A stretch of 64,000 nucleotides of DNA from Bog-950 sp044225825 (GCA_044225825.1 JBGAIB010000001.1:434001-498000); one strand, 5' to 3'; shown: positions 52,452-62,467, numbered from the stretch's first letter. A program made the numbers and translations. The notes: generated from the letters alone by a model not told the origin.

Positions 52452-54512
52452 ATGAAAGAGTGGAAGAGATATACCATTACAGCGGCCCTGCCTTATGCCA
52501 ATGGACCTAAGCATATTGGTCACCTGGCAGGGGCCTATTTGCCGGCTGATATTTACGTACGCTATCTGAAGGCGCGCAAACGCGATGTTGTTTTTGTATG
52601 TGGCAGCGATGAACACGGTACCGCCATTACCCTGCAGGCCTTGCAGGAGAACACAACACCACGAGCTATTATCGATAAATACCACGTGCTGATAAAAGAA
52701 AGTTTCGATAAACTGGGAATCAACTTCGATATCTATCATCGCACCAGCGAACCTATTCACCATGAAACTTCGCAGGAATTTTTCCTCGATTTCTATAACA
52801 AAGGGTTGTTCAAGGAAATTGTTTCAGAACAATACTTTGATGAGGAAAAGAAGGTGTTTCTGGCCGACCGCTATATAATGGGTACCTGCCCTAACTGTGG
52901 CAACGAACGCGCCTACGGCGACCAATGCGAAAAATGCGGCAAATCGCTTTCGCCAAGCGATCTTATTAAACCGCATTCCACCCTTAGCGGCAGTGCTCCT
53001 GTTTTAAAGAGTACGAAGCATTGGTACCTACCCTTGAACGAATATGAACCGTGGCTGCGCACCTGGTTGCTGCGCGACCATGCCAAGGATTGGAAGACCA
53101 ACGTATACGGCCAGTGTAAAAGCTGGATTGAAGGCGGCTTGCAGCCACGCGCCATGACCCGCGACGGCGAATGGGGAATAAAGGTACCCCTACCCGATGC
53201 CGATGGCAAAGTGCTATATGTATGGTTCGATGCGCCTATCGGCTATATCTCGGCAACCAAACAATGGGCCCTTGACAACGGTAAAAGCTGGGAATTATAC
53301 TGGAAGGACAGCGACACCCGGCTGATACATTTTGTAGGAAAGGATAACATCGTTTTCCACTGTATAATCTTCCCGGTAATGCTGCACATGCACGGCGACT
53401 ATATTGTGCCGGATAATGTGCCTGCAAACGAGTTTCTGAATCTGGAAGGCGATAAAATGAGCACCAGCCGGCGCTGGAGTGTGGAAATGCACGAATACCT
53501 GGAGGAGTTTCCCGGCAAGGCCGACGAACTGCGCTATGTATTATGTTCTATTGCCCCCGAAACCAAAGACAGCGAATTTACCTGGAAGGACTACCAGACC
53601 CGTGTAAACAGCGAATTGGTTGGCATCTTCGGCAACCTGGTAAACCGCATTATGGTGCTTACCGAAAAATACTTTGATAACAAGGTTCCCGATGCCGGCG
53701 AGTGTGGTGATTTGAAGAAGGTAATAACCGAACAACGCAACAAAGTAAACACTGCATTGGAGGACTTCCATTTCCGCGAAGCCCTGGCAGAAGTAATGAA
53801 TGTAGCCCGCCATGGCAACCAAATGCTAAGCGAAAAAGAGCCATGGAAAATGATAAAACAGGATAAACCGGCTACGGGTATTGTGTTGTACGATGGTTTA
53901 CAGATCATCGCTAACCTAGCGATTCTCTGCGAACCGTTTCTACCGTTTACCTCCCGCAAGCTGTTCAATATGCTGAACCTGGATCCCAAGAATTTTACAT
54001 GGGAAGATATCGGCCGGCAGGACTTACTACGCCCCGGTCATATTTTGGGCAAGGCAGAACTGCTTTACCAAAAACTGGAGGACGAACCTATATTAAAACA
54101 GATTGCAAAACTGCAGGCCACCAAACAGCCTGCTGCCGAAACTAAAACTGCCAAGGTGGAAACAACAGATGCCAATGCGCCTAAGCCCGAAATAACATAT
54201 GATGATTTCAGCAAGTTAGACCTGCGCGTGGGCACCATTACAGCAGCTGAAAAGGTCGAAAAAGCCGATAAGCTTTTAAAACTAACTGTAGACCTGGGTT
54301 TTGAAACCCGCACCGTGGTATCGGGCATAGCGGCGTTCTTTAAACCGGAAGAAATAATTGGCCAAAAAGTAAGCCTGGTGGCCAATCTGGCTCCCCGTAA
54401 ACTGCGGGGTATCGAAAGCAAAGGCATGATACTAATGGCAGAAGATGCCGATGGCACCTTGCGTTTTGTGATGCCTAAAGGTGATGCACCTAACGGTAGT
54501 ACTATCCGCTAA
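52452..54512 (+). CDS. metG: Methionine--tRNA ligase
   Basis: Charges tRNA-Met in the cytoplasm. The 686-aa protein from the ATG at 52452 has the HIGH signature in PKHIGHLAG, the four-Cys zinc knuckle CPNCGNERAYGDQCEKCG, the WFDAPIGYIS motif, and the KMSKS-equivalent DKMSTSR (ending in R rather than the commoner S). A C-terminal tRNA-binding domain of about 110 residues (FSKLDLRVGTITAAEKVEKADK) completes the type 1 layout. The longer in-frame start at 52350 adds unrelated residues and was rejected. Confidence 0.96.
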   Translation: MKEWKRYTITAALPYANGPKHIGHLAGAYLPADIYVRYLKARKRDVVFVCGSDEHGTAITLQALQENTTPRAIIDKYHVLIKESFDKLGINFDIYHRTSEPIHHETSQEFFLDFYNKGLFKEIVSEQYFDEEKKVFLADRYIMGTCPNCGNERAYGDQCEKCGKSLSPSDLIKPHSTLSGSAPVLKSTKHWYLPLNEYEPWLRTWLLRDHAKDWKTNVYGQCKSWIEGGLQPRAMTRDGEWGIKVPLPDADGKVLYVWFDAPIGYISATKQWALDNGKSWELYWKDSDTRLIHFVGKDNIVFHCIIFPVMLHMHGDYIVPDNVPANEFLNLEGDKMSTSRRWSVEMHEYLEEFPGKADELRYVLCSIAPETKDSEFTWKDYQTRVNSELVGIFGNLVNRIMVLTEKYFDNKVPDAGECGDLKKVITEQRNKVNTALEDFHFREALAEVMNVARHGNQMLSEKEPWKMIKQDKPATGIVLYDGLQIIANLAILCEPFLPFTSRKLFNMLNLDPKNFTWEDIGRQDLLRPGHILGKAELLYQKLEDEPILKQIAKLQATKQPAAETKTAKVETTDANAPKPEITYDDFSKLDLRVGTITAAEKVEKADKLLKLTVDLGFETRTVVSGIAAFFKPEEIIGQKVSLVANLAPRKLRGIESKGMILMAEDADGTLRFVMPKGDAPNGSTIR

Positions 54513-54628
54513 ACCATCTTATTCTACCTGTTAACAAAAGGTCAAAGAATTTTGATTTTTTGGCCAACAGGGTATTTCAAAAGTCTTAACTTCGGTTTAA
54601 ACTATTTTTCCAAAACCAAAAACCGTTT

Positions 54629-55831
54629 ATGAAATTCAAACTTTACACTGCCATCGCATTAATGCTTGCTGCTACACAGGCATTTGCACAATGCGGTCAG
54701 CGCTACAAGGATATGGTCTTTTCGAATGTAGACATTACCTCCGATGTGGTATACTCAACCTCTAACAGCACTACGCTTAAACTGGATGTATACGAACCAC
54801 AGGGCGATAACGAAGCCCAGCGTCCGTTGATCGTTCTGGCTCACGGCGGCAGTTTTATCAGCGGCGACAAAACCAACGATAACGTTGTAACCCAAATGGC
54901 AACTAACTTTGCTAAGCGCGGTTACGTAGTTGCCTCTATCGATTACCGTTTGGGCCAGGCTATCAACATGGCGCTGGACAGCAGCTATGCCATTGATGTA
55001 GTATTAAAAGCTATCAGCGATGGTAAATCAGCTATCCGCTTCTTCCGTAAGGATGCTGCTACTACCAACACCTACCGCATTAACCCTAACTTTATTTTGG
55101 GCGGTGGTAACTCGGCAGGTTCCGTATTATTTGCACACGTAATTTATATCGATAGCCTGGGCGAATTAACCCCTAGCCTGCAAACAACCATCAATAACAA
55201 CGGTGGTTTGGAAGGCAACAGCGGTAACGACGGCTACTCTTCCGAATTACAAGGCCTTGTTAACCTTGCCGGCGGATTAAATCTTCCTGAAGTAATCGGA
55301 CCGGGCAGCAAGCCATCAGCCAACTTCCAGGGCGATGCGGACGTTACTGTTCCTTACAACTGCAACTATGCAGTTAGTCAGTCAGTACACGTGCGCCTGT
55401 GCGGTTTAGGTGCTATGGAACCGCTGTTAACCAACTACAGCATTAACCATGTAAGCGTTGTATTCCCTGGCGATGGCCATTGCCCATGGCAAAGCGATCA
55501 GGTGAAATTCGATAAGGTAGACACCACCACAGCTAACTTCTTCTACAACATTATCTGCACCACTGGTGTAGGCATTAACGAAGTAAACGCCGATGCAGGT
55601 TTAAGCATTTACCCAAGCCCCGCTCACAGCGAGCTTACTGTAAACATGCAGAACTACGCACTTTATAAAGAAGTGCAACTGGTTGACGAAACCGGCAAAT
55701 TAATTGCTTCTAAAAACGTAGAAGGTCAAATCGTAACCTTCGAACGTGGCCAATTAGCAGCAGGTTTATATTTCACCCGTTTAATCAAGAAAAACGGTGC
55801 AACTGTAACCCGCAAAGCAATTTTCGAATAA
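54629..55831 (+). CDS. Secreted alpha/beta hydrolase (carboxylesterase-like) with T9SS type A sorting domain
   Basis: A 400-aa exported enzyme. The signal peptide ends at about residue 20 (TQAFAQ). The hydrolase domain has the oxyanion HGGSFISGD motif, the nucleophile elbow GGGNSAGSV and a late FPGDGHCPW with the likely His. About 80 C-terminal residues form a type A sorting domain (LSIYPSPAHSELTV, LAAGLYFTRL). It is the second T9SS hydrolase in the window and probably an extracellular esterase. Confidence 0.87.
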   Translation: MKFKLYTAIALMLAATQAFAQCGQRYKDMVFSNVDITSDVVYSTSNSTTLKLDVYEPQGDNEAQRPLIVLAHGGSFISGDKTNDNVVTQMATNFAKRGYVVASIDYRLGQAINMALDSSYAIDVVLKAISDGKSAIRFFRKDAATTNTYRINPNFILGGGNSAGSVLFAHVIYIDSLGELTPSLQTTINNNGGLEGNSGNDGYSSELQGLVNLAGGLNLPEVIGPGSKPSANFQGDADVTVPYNCNYAVSQSVHVRLCGLGAMEPLLTNYSINHVSVVFPGDGHCPWQSDQVKFDKVDTTTANFFYNIICTTGVGINEVNADAGLSIYPSPAHSELTVNMQNYALYKEVQLVDETGKLIASKNVEGQIVTFERGQLAAGLYFTRLIKKNGATVTRKAIFE

Positions 55832-55850
55832 TAGCTACGGTACAATTCCT

Positions 55851-55892
55851 AAATAAAAAATCCCGGATCACACGATCCGGGATTTTTTATTT
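55851..55892. terminator. Bidirectional terminator with a perfect 19-bp stem
   Basis: Arms at 55851-55869 and 55874-55892 match perfectly around an ACAC loop, with the GC core TCCCGGATC and A/T tails. It sits 20 bp after the hydrolase stop, before the opposing lipocalin-like gene. Confidence 0.88.
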
Positions 55893-55949
55893 AGGCCCTT
55901 TCATCTGCCCCACTATGCACCTTAGATATTTGTGCCGCTCACGCGCTGC

Positions 55950-56552
55950 TTACATTATCGGGCGGTAATACGTTACATCTCCCACGGTTAACTCCTCTTT
56001 ATTCTGTGTAACCCTATGTTGTAAAACAACAGACTGGCCATTCCTGTTAAACTGCAGTTCTTGTGTCGCTTCATGTAAACGGCCGAAGTATTTAACTACA
56101 TCGGCTTGTTCGTGCGCACAAAAAACTACCTGAAACTCATCCTCATAAACCGGTATTACCTGCACGTAACTGCTGCCATTTGTATAGTGCCCGTAAATTT
56201 TATCAGCAACAAAGCCATATGCTATCTTTACGTAGGTGTCAACAAATTCGTTATCCTCCATCACCGTCTTCAACACCATCTCCTTATCAGTTAACGATAA
56301 AATTTGGGAGGTTTTCTTTAACACATTTCCATTCTTCTTATACACCATTTCGGTATAAAAAACATCCCCCTTCATTTCCCATTTTATACCCGTAAAAAGA
56401 TCCCAGTTTAATAAAATAAGTCTGCCTCCCGGTTCAAGTTCATAGCCATCATAACCACCCATTTTATTATCAATCCACCATAGTTGCCGCGTACTGCTTT
56501 TCTTAACAGGCGCGGGCCATAAGCGCGATATCAGCTTTCCAATTGCTAGCAT
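55950..56552 (-). CDS. Lipocalin-like protein, putative
   Basis: A 200-aa protein of mostly beta strands. The early segment LWWIDNKMGGYDGYELEPGGRLILLNWDLFTGIKWEMKGD resembles the Bacteroidota lipocalin-like family (start W-x-L-D, then GY-x-L-x-PGG), followed by alternating strands to the end. There is no clear signal peptide in the reading from the ATG at 56552, although the first residues are hydrophobic (MLAIGKLISRLW); a TTG start at 56594 adds 14 residues. A ligand-binding role is inferred only from the fold similarity. It lies 49 bp after the gene at 56602. Confidence 0.55.
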   Translation of the reverse strand: MLAIGKLISRLWPAPVKKSSTRQLWWIDNKMGGYDGYELEPGGRLILLNWDLFTGIKWEMKGDVFYTEMVYKKNGNVLKKTSQILSLTDKEMVLKTVMEDNEFVDTYVKIAYGFVADKIYGHYTNGSSYVQVIPVYEDEFQVVFCAHEQADVVKYFGRLHEATQELQFNRNGQSVVLQHRVTQNKEELTVGDVTYYRPIM

Positions 56553-56601
56553 GCCGCCAAGATAGCCATTACCGGCGCGCAGAAAACAAGTCAATCTATC
56601 C

Positions 56602-57300
56602 TTAACAGATCATCAGCAAGCGGGGATCTCCGGGTTTTTCTATGGGTGCGCGGTGCACACAGGGTAATACATCCGCCTCAGGATTATCTACCGCCAACCT
56701 GCACAAATTGCCTGCGCCTAAATTCACAATCTGCGCGCCTTCTTTGGCCTGATAGTGCAGATCAAAAAAATGCTCGCTTAAAAACGCTTCAAAACCCTCC
56801 TCATCTCCGCCATACAACTCGATTAACTTCGCACGTATCTCAGGTATAAGCATCTTCTTTTCGCACTGCGCATTGGAAACCAACTCGCTCGCTGCGCCAT
56901 AATAGGTGCACAAAAAAGTATCTATGGCAACTGGCGATCGGTCCGCATGAAAGGAATACACATCGGTAGGAAAGAAAGGAACTTCATTATCCCGTTCATA
57001 ATGCGTAATAATATTCAGGTTAGGTTGCGCTCCGTAGTCTTGCAACAGCTTCCAGTCATTCAAAATAATGGCACGTGCCAGTTCACCCTGTTCACTTAGT
57101 TTAAGTGCGCTCAAAGCCTCCGGTTCAATTACAGTAATATTTCCTGTTAGCGAAAAGGACTGCACAATCTCTGCAAAGTCACCTTTAAGTTTGCGTACCC
57201 AACAGGCTGCATTTAGTTCCCCTTTAAACGGCACCTTCAGCAAGGCGTCAAAGGTTTCTACATATTGAAGGGGATATTCCGGTGAGGGCAGATTTGACAT
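56602..57300 (-). CDS. DUF1826-like protein
   Basis: A 232-aa cytosolic protein resembling the DUF1826 family. The key region is SFHADRSPVAIDTFLCTYYGAASELVSN, and the C-terminus CVHRAPIEKPGDPRLLMIC fits the conserved H-R-x-P and G-D-P-R-L ending of that family. DUF1826 genes are often near zinc-homeostasis genes, but no zinc gene is adjacent here. The function is unknown. The match is from memory of the motif. Confidence 0.62.
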   Translation of the reverse strand: MSNLPSPEYPLQYVETFDALLKVPFKGELNAACWVRKLKGDFAEIVQSFSLTGNITVIEPEALSALKLSEQGELARAIILNDWKLLQDYGAQPNLNIITHYERDNEVPFFPTDVYSFHADRSPVAIDTFLCTYYGAASELVSNAQCEKKMLIPEIRAKLIELYGGDEEGFEAFLSEHFFDLHYQAKEGAQIVNLGAGNLCRLAVDNPEADVLPCVHRAPIEKPGDPRLLMIC

Positions 57301-57347
57301 AACAGCCTCGGGTGTTTATTAGAAGTTCAGAAACTTGATAGTTTTTG

Positions 57348-57419
57348 TAGCCCCGGCAGGAATCGAACCTGCATCAAAAGTTTAGGAAACTTCTATTCTA
57401 TCCATTGAACTACGGGACC
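57348..57419 (-). tRNA. tRNA-Arg (anticodon CCT)
   Basis: Read on the minus strand it folds into a cloverleaf of 72 bases: acceptor GGTCCCG/CGGGGCT with two G-U pairs, D stem GTTC/GAAT, anticodon stem GAAGT/ACTTT with loop TTCCTAA (anticodon CCT), and T stem GCAGG/CCTGC with loop TTCGATT. The discriminator is A and CCA is not encoded. It decodes AGG. Confidence 0.93.
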
Positions 57420-57531
57420 AAATGAAAAACCATTGGTTTTTCGGGAATGCGAATTTAATCTGTTTGCCGGTTTTTTGAAGCACCTATTTCCCGATGCTTT
57501 TTGTAATATAGCGGTAACTAAACCTTATCAA

Positions 57532-58560
57532 ATGAAGAAGAATATACTCGGCTTGTGTGCATTACTGCTGGGCATGCAGTTTACCCAGGCCCAATATGCC
57601 ACCCTGCGTGTGGCTGGTGGCTATGCCGGCCCGGGCTTTTTAAAACAAGAAGCGATTATCGGACCCAAGATCGACCCTTTCTCTCCTCAAAAAGATGGCC
57701 TGCTGCCTATGTCTGATATCAACGACTCAGTCCCATCCATCAAAAACATATATGGCTCGTACGGACAGGGCATGAATTTTACGCTGGCAGCCGGTTATAT
57801 GTTTAACCCTTATATCGGTTTGGAAATGGGGGTTTCGTATCTGCAAAGTGCTACTTATAGCTGCGATCAAACCCGCGAATTAACCTTACAAACAGGATTT
57901 GGTCAGCCGCCGGCCTTTTCATCTATCGGCAAATACATGAATGCCCATATCACCACTAATGCCTTTGGCTTATCCATTATGCCATCGCTGGTGGTACAGG
58001 GTGCTAAGCCGGGTTGGAAAGTCTACCCTTATGGCCGCCTGGGCATCTCGCTGCCCGTTTTCGGAGCCTTATACCACAATGTAAAAATCGATATGGCCGA
58101 CGACGTGGATACTGCCTTTATTTCAGGTACCTTAAGCAAGTCGCCTTATTATTTAGGCAAACGTACCGATGTTACGCTTAAAACCGAGGGCACCGTTTCT
58201 ATTGGTTTCAATGGCGCGATAGGTGTGGCCTACAAGCCCCTGCCTTTTTTAGCCGTAACGCTGGAGTTAAACGGACAGTATTTGATTACCCGTGCCAAGG
58301 AAGCAAAAATCACCAAGTGGGAAACCGATGGTAAGGACCGTATCGGAGACCGCGGTGTATACCGCACCGAGTTCAACTTTGTAGATAACCTGGATAACAA
58401 ATCAAACAATGAGGATTATAACAGCTCTACCGATAAAACCAAGCCCAAAGATGATTTAAGACCAACTGCCCCTTTCAGCAACCTGGGCTTTAACATTGGC
58501 GTATGCTTTATGCTTAGCAAACAAACTTTGAAAAAGCAGGACAAGCCCGCAGGTAACTAA
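57532..58560 (+). CDS. Outer-membrane beta-barrel protein (OmpW/porin-like fold)
   Basis: A 342-aa exported barrel. The signal peptide is MKKNILGLCALLLGMQFTQAQ. The rest has amphipathic alternating strands (YATLRVAGGYAGPGF, NFTLAAGYMFNPYIGLEMGVSY, GFNGAIGVAYKPLPFLAV, LGFNIGVCFML), a typical outer-membrane protein pattern ending in a hydrophobic strand. I do not recognise a specific family. The start at 57532 was chosen because the signal peptide begins there. Confidence 0.8.
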   Translation: MKKNILGLCALLLGMQFTQAQYATLRVAGGYAGPGFLKQEAIIGPKIDPFSPQKDGLLPMSDINDSVPSIKNIYGSYGQGMNFTLAAGYMFNPYIGLEMGVSYLQSATYSCDQTRELTLQTGFGQPPAFSSIGKYMNAHITTNAFGLSIMPSLVVQGAKPGWKVYPYGRLGISLPVFGALYHNVKIDMADDVDTAFISGTLSKSPYYLGKRTDVTLKTEGTVSIGFNGAIGVAYKPLPFLAVTLELNGQYLITRAKEAKITKWETDGKDRIGDRGVYRTEFNFVDNLDNKSNNEDYNSSTDKTKPKDDLRPTAPFSNLGFNIGVCFMLSKQTLKKQDKPAGN

Positions 58561-58576
58561 ATTAAGAAGTGATCTC

Positions 58577-58620
58577 AAAAAGAAGAGGGCCCTGTATGCT
58601 TACAGGGCCCTCTTCTTTTT
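58577..58620. terminator. Bidirectional terminator with a perfect 20-bp stem
   Basis: Arms at 58577-58596 and 58601-58620 pair perfectly around a TGCT loop, with GAGGGCCCTGTA inside and AAAAAGAA/TTCTTTTT outside. It separates the barrel gene from the convergent response regulator gene. Confidence 0.9.
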
Positions 58621-58634
58621 TACTATATCCACCA

Positions 58635-59306
58635 TCAATACTTTACAAAAAGGGTTAACAACAAATTCCCTATCTCTCCCTTTAGTGACTTTCGCACTAC
58701 TTCCGACTTGCTGTTTACCTGCAACTTTTTATAAATATTGCGGATATGAAAACGTACCGTATCAATTGATATGTTGAGCTGTGAGGCGGCCAGTTTATAA
58801 CTTAATCCATCAACCAGGCACTGCACCACCTGCAATTCCTTTTCTGTTAACTCGCCCTGCTTTGCCGAAGGATTAAAATAATTCACCAGTTTTCTGGCTA
58901 TAACGGGCGATATAATTGATCCGCCATTTTTTACGTCTATAATCGCCTCCTTAATTTTAGCAAGGGTAGTGCCCTTCAGCATATAACCAACGGCTCCATT
59001 ACTAAGTGCCTTAAAAATATGGTCGGGATCATTATTTATAGTTAGCATCACTACAAGTGTATCCGGGCTGCGTTGTTTTATTAAGGGTAAACCGTTAGTT
59101 CCCGTCAGGCCCGGTAAATTTATGTCAAGCAACAAAATATTAGCTTGCATCATTTCCTCCCTTTCCGCTTTTTCCAAAAATTGCTCTACCGATGCAAACG
59201 CATAACAACACTGCATATCATTTTGCATATCCAGAAACCGCGATAAACCTTCCCGAAGATCCGTGTCATCTTCAATTATCCCAACCTGTATTTTAGTAGT
59301 CACCAT
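58635..59306 (-). CDS. LuxR/NarL-type response regulator
   Basis: A 223-aa transcription factor with an N-terminal receiver domain whose phospho-acceptor is D61 (ILLLDINLPG), with acidic pocket residues in IIEDD and a conserved Lys in GYMLKGTT. The C-terminal GerE HTH (LTEKELQVVQCLVDGLSYKLAASQLNISIDTVRFHIRNIYKKL) binds DNA. Its gene follows the sensor kinase gene by 54 bp on the same strand, so they form a two-component pair. Target genes are unknown. Confidence 0.93.
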   Translation of the reverse strand: MVTTKIQVGIIEDDTDLREGLSRFLDMQNDMQCCYAFASVEQFLEKAEREEMMQANILLLDINLPGLTGTNGLPLIKQRSPDTLVVMLTINNDPDHIFKALSNGAVGYMLKGTTLAKIKEAIIDVKNGGSIISPVIARKLVNYFNPSAKQGELTEKELQVVQCLVDGLSYKLAASQLNISIDTVRFHIRNIYKKLQVNSKSEVVRKSLKGEIGNLLLTLFVKY

Positions 59307-59360
59307 AGCTCAAATTTAACGTGTCTATGCTTGCGCTTGCCTGCATAAATATGCAGGGGT

Positions 59361-62351
59361 TTAAAACAAAACAGGTGCAACCAGGCGTATGGTACAGCCA
59401 TTATCCCAAACAACTACCAGTTCTCCGCCTAATGCTTCTGCACGGCGTTTCATATTAGCCATACCATTTCCGCCCTTCACAAACCGGCCCTCAACCGCAA
59501 CCCCATTGTCCTTAACTTCCAACATAAAACAACCTTGTTCTTTCTTAATTGCAACCTCAACTATAGTAGCATTCGAGTGTTTAACAATATTGGTCAGTGC
59601 TTCGCGATACAGGAGATAAAGTTGCTGTCGTATATCTGCCCTTACAACAGCCTTTGGGTTTAAGCCAATGGCACTAAACCTATAATTGATTTCAGCAGGC
59701 CCAAGGATTTCAAACAGCAGATTTTCCATTTGTGCTAACAACTTCTCTGCCACATCATTATCAGCATTAACTGTCCATATCACATCCCTCATCTTAGCCA
59801 CCGAATACGATAAATCTTTAGCTATTTTGTGTAGCGCACCGTTTTTTTCCCCTTCCTCTGCCATCTGCGCCATTTCAGCCCTAAAAGCAATTCCTGTCAG
59901 CATCGACCCTACCTCATCATGCAAATCCGCAGCAATCTTCATTCGCAGGTTATACCATTTTTTCAGCCGCTGCAGCCGTATACGGTACAATAAATAACCA
60001 ACAGCAATTACCAGCAGTATCACAAGCAGCCAAAACCAGGTTTTCCGGTAAAAGAAATCGTGCACCACAATAGCCAGTTGCAGCTCCTTACTCCATTGCC
60101 CGCGCTCATTCTGTATTTTAATATGCAACGTATAGTTGCCGGCAGGTAAAGTTGCATAATGTATGGTTTGCCGGTAATCGTTATCTATCCAATCAACCTC
60201 CAATCCCTCCAGATAATAAAACACCCGGTGCTTATCCGGTGCGGCATAATCGGGTAACACGGCATCAAGTTCAAAAAAACGGTTGTAAGGGTTTATCTCA
60301 AGTGTATGCATTCCATCCAATCCGGTTTGCATGGTTCTATACGCATTTTGTCTGCTATCATATACCGCTAATCTGGTTACTTGTATTTGAGGCAGCTCGT
60401 CATTAGGTGTTGGTAGGGCAGTCGGTTTAAAACACACTATCCCGTTAAGCGTACCAAACACTAATCTGCCGTCGATAAGCCGCAAGCTCGATCCTAAATT
60501 AAATTCATTATGCGGTAACCCATCTTCAAATAACCACGTTGTAAACGTATTGGTACGCGTATTAAAGCGCACAAGTCCTCTAAAAGTACCCATCCACAAA
60601 TTTCCTGTCTCATCTTTTTCAATTGAAACGATACGGGTGTTCATCAAGCCCTCGGCTACACCGTATAATCGGGTTGCGCCGGTTTTCAGGTTTAAGGATT
60701 GTAAACCATTAGCGGTTGCCAGCCACAAAATGCTATCAGCAGCCGCCATGGCATTAATATCAGGCAATACAGTTGGCGCAGTACCTTGGGGATAGCTATA
60801 GGGTTGCAGCTCTCCTATTGAAATGTTCAATTGCAGCAAACCCTGATTACTACCCAACCAGGCTTGTGTGCCGTTGGCAAAAACAATACTCTTTATAATC
60901 AATCCGGCGCTGTCAATGCCCGCAACGGCAAGCCTCATCCTTTTCACCTCCGCGTTCCTATTCATCACATGCAAGCAACCCACACCGGCTGCCCAAAAAT
61001 TTCCGCTGCTATCTTTTACAAGGCATCGGTAACGGCTGTCTTCTGCGCCTGTTTTTTTAAAAGCTGCGTTTCTACCGGTATAGGTATAAATGCCTCTGTT
61101 TTCTTCGGCACACAGGTAATTACCTGCACCGGCTTCTGCAAAGCCAAAGCACACATACGCCGGAGCCACCAGTTTAGGCTTACCTGTATTTATATTTACC
61201 TCATAATTCCCTTTATAAGACGACACCAACAACACCGAATCGTTTAACTGAACCATCCTGCGCGTGCTGATAGCGTAATCGTTACTATTTGCGGTTCGTT
61301 GGTTAAGGAATACGGTAAACAACGATTCAGAAAGGTGTAGTACCGATAATCCGTTATCGGTACCCATTAGCATCAACCCTCGTTTTAAGGGAAGCAAACA
61401 GTGTAAACGTGGATTCATCCAGGCCGCAGTTATACTATCATTTGCCAGCCACCTGTTCGTGCTGGCCTCATACTTTATTATACCGTTATCGCTGGCATGT
61501 CCACCGCTTACTGCCATCCAGCAATCGCCGGCAGCATCAAACACCATGTGTTGTATACTGCAGTACGGTTGATGCCAGGGAAGGCTTGTTACTTCAACAC
61601 GCTTAGTGGTGTTTTCCTTCACAACAATTTTTCCACTATCCAATCCCAGCACACATAATCCGTTGTTATTATCTGCTATATAGGGCACACCATAATAACG
61701 GTTAGTACTGTGCAGTGCCTGCGTTATTTCAAAACGCCGGCTTACTTTTCCCGACTCCTCCTTTTTATAAACCTCGCCGCTACCCAAACTAACCAGATAA
61801 TAGCAACTCCTATCCGTCAACAGTTCCCGCAACTGCTCAGCGCCGCTAACTTCAACAATAGCTTTAGATGCACCGGAAATACCTGAGGCATTGATCAACT
61901 GTAACTGCATGGACGCTATGCATACCTGCCAAACGCTGCTATCGGTAGCATAAGCAATACGGCTAAACGGTTTTATTCCACAGCTGGTTGTTCGGCAGGC
62001 TTTTATTACACCTGTTTGCGTGTTTAATACATGCAATGCCTTATCGGTTTGTACCCAAAGCCGGCCGTCCGCTCCCGGCTCTATATCGCTGATAAATTCA
62101 CCTGTTAAAGTATGTCCTTCCGTAGCCGGCTGAAACAGGTTGAGCATTGTTTGTCCGTCGTAGCGATACAAACCATTATCGGTACCAATCCATAACAAGC
62201 CTGTATTATCCTGGTAAACACAATATACCCGGTTACCCGAGAAGCCTTCTGCCACAGGTATACGGTTCCCGGGTAAATGCAACGCTGTACCGGCCACTGC
62301 CTGCAGTGTTGCCATTACCAGTAAACTCCATATAAAACACTTGCTTCTCAT
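59361..62351 (-). CDS. Two-component propeller sensor histidine kinase
   Basis: A 996-aa sensor. The signal peptide is followed by a large periplasmic two-blade propeller with Reg_prop motifs (NTGLLWIGTDNGLYRYDG, ETGNLWMGTFRGLVRFN) and a Y_Y_Y domain near residue 690-760. A membrane helix at about 770 precedes a HisKA_3 region with phospho-His in IAADLHDEVGSML (near residue 811) and a HATPase domain (VKDNGVAV, GGNGMANMKRR). It probably senses an external polymer or surface signal and phosphorylates the adjacent response regulator. It is divergent from the YadA-head gene, 116 bp apart. Confidence 0.93.
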   Translation of the reverse strand: MRSKCFIWSLLVMATLQAVAGTALHLPGNRIPVAEGFSGNRVYCVYQDNTGLLWIGTDNGLYRYDGQTMLNLFQPATEGHTLTGEFISDIEPGADGRLWVQTDKALHVLNTQTGVIKACRTTSCGIKPFSRIAYATDSSVWQVCIASMQLQLINASGISGASKAIVEVSGAEQLRELLTDRSCYYLVSLGSGEVYKKEESGKVSRRFEITQALHSTNRYYGVPYIADNNNGLCVLGLDSGKIVVKENTTKRVEVTSLPWHQPYCSIQHMVFDAAGDCWMAVSGGHASDNGIIKYEASTNRWLANDSITAAWMNPRLHCLLPLKRGLMLMGTDNGLSVLHLSESLFTVFLNQRTANSNDYAISTRRMVQLNDSVLLVSSYKGNYEVNINTGKPKLVAPAYVCFGFAEAGAGNYLCAEENRGIYTYTGRNAAFKKTGAEDSRYRCLVKDSSGNFWAAGVGCLHVMNRNAEVKRMRLAVAGIDSAGLIIKSIVFANGTQAWLGSNQGLLQLNISIGELQPYSYPQGTAPTVLPDINAMAAADSILWLATANGLQSLNLKTGATRLYGVAEGLMNTRIVSIEKDETGNLWMGTFRGLVRFNTRTNTFTTWLFEDGLPHNEFNLGSSLRLIDGRLVFGTLNGIVCFKPTALPTPNDELPQIQVTRLAVYDSRQNAYRTMQTGLDGMHTLEINPYNRFFELDAVLPDYAAPDKHRVFYYLEGLEVDWIDNDYRQTIHYATLPAGNYTLHIKIQNERGQWSKELQLAIVVHDFFYRKTWFWLLVILLVIAVGYLLYRIRLQRLKKWYNLRMKIAADLHDEVGSMLTGIAFRAEMAQMAEEGEKNGALHKIAKDLSYSVAKMRDVIWTVNADNDVAEKLLAQMENLLFEILGPAEINYRFSAIGLNPKAVVRADIRQQLYLLYREALTNIVKHSNATIVEVAIKKEQGCFMLEVKDNGVAVEGRFVKGGNGMANMKRRAEALGGELVVVWDNGCTIRLVAPVLF

Positions 62352-62467
62352 GTTGCTTGTACAACCGAAAATAAAGCTATTACCCTACATGCTACCTGCA
62401 TGTTTATGCGGGCAAAACCGCTTTCCGCCTGCTCTACTTTTACAATGTATTCAAAAATCATTAATTA

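Noticed and set aside
60831..61247. 138-codon plus-strand frame opposite the sensor kinase gene
   Set aside because: It overlaps the propeller domain of a complete kinase and has no recognisable protein features.
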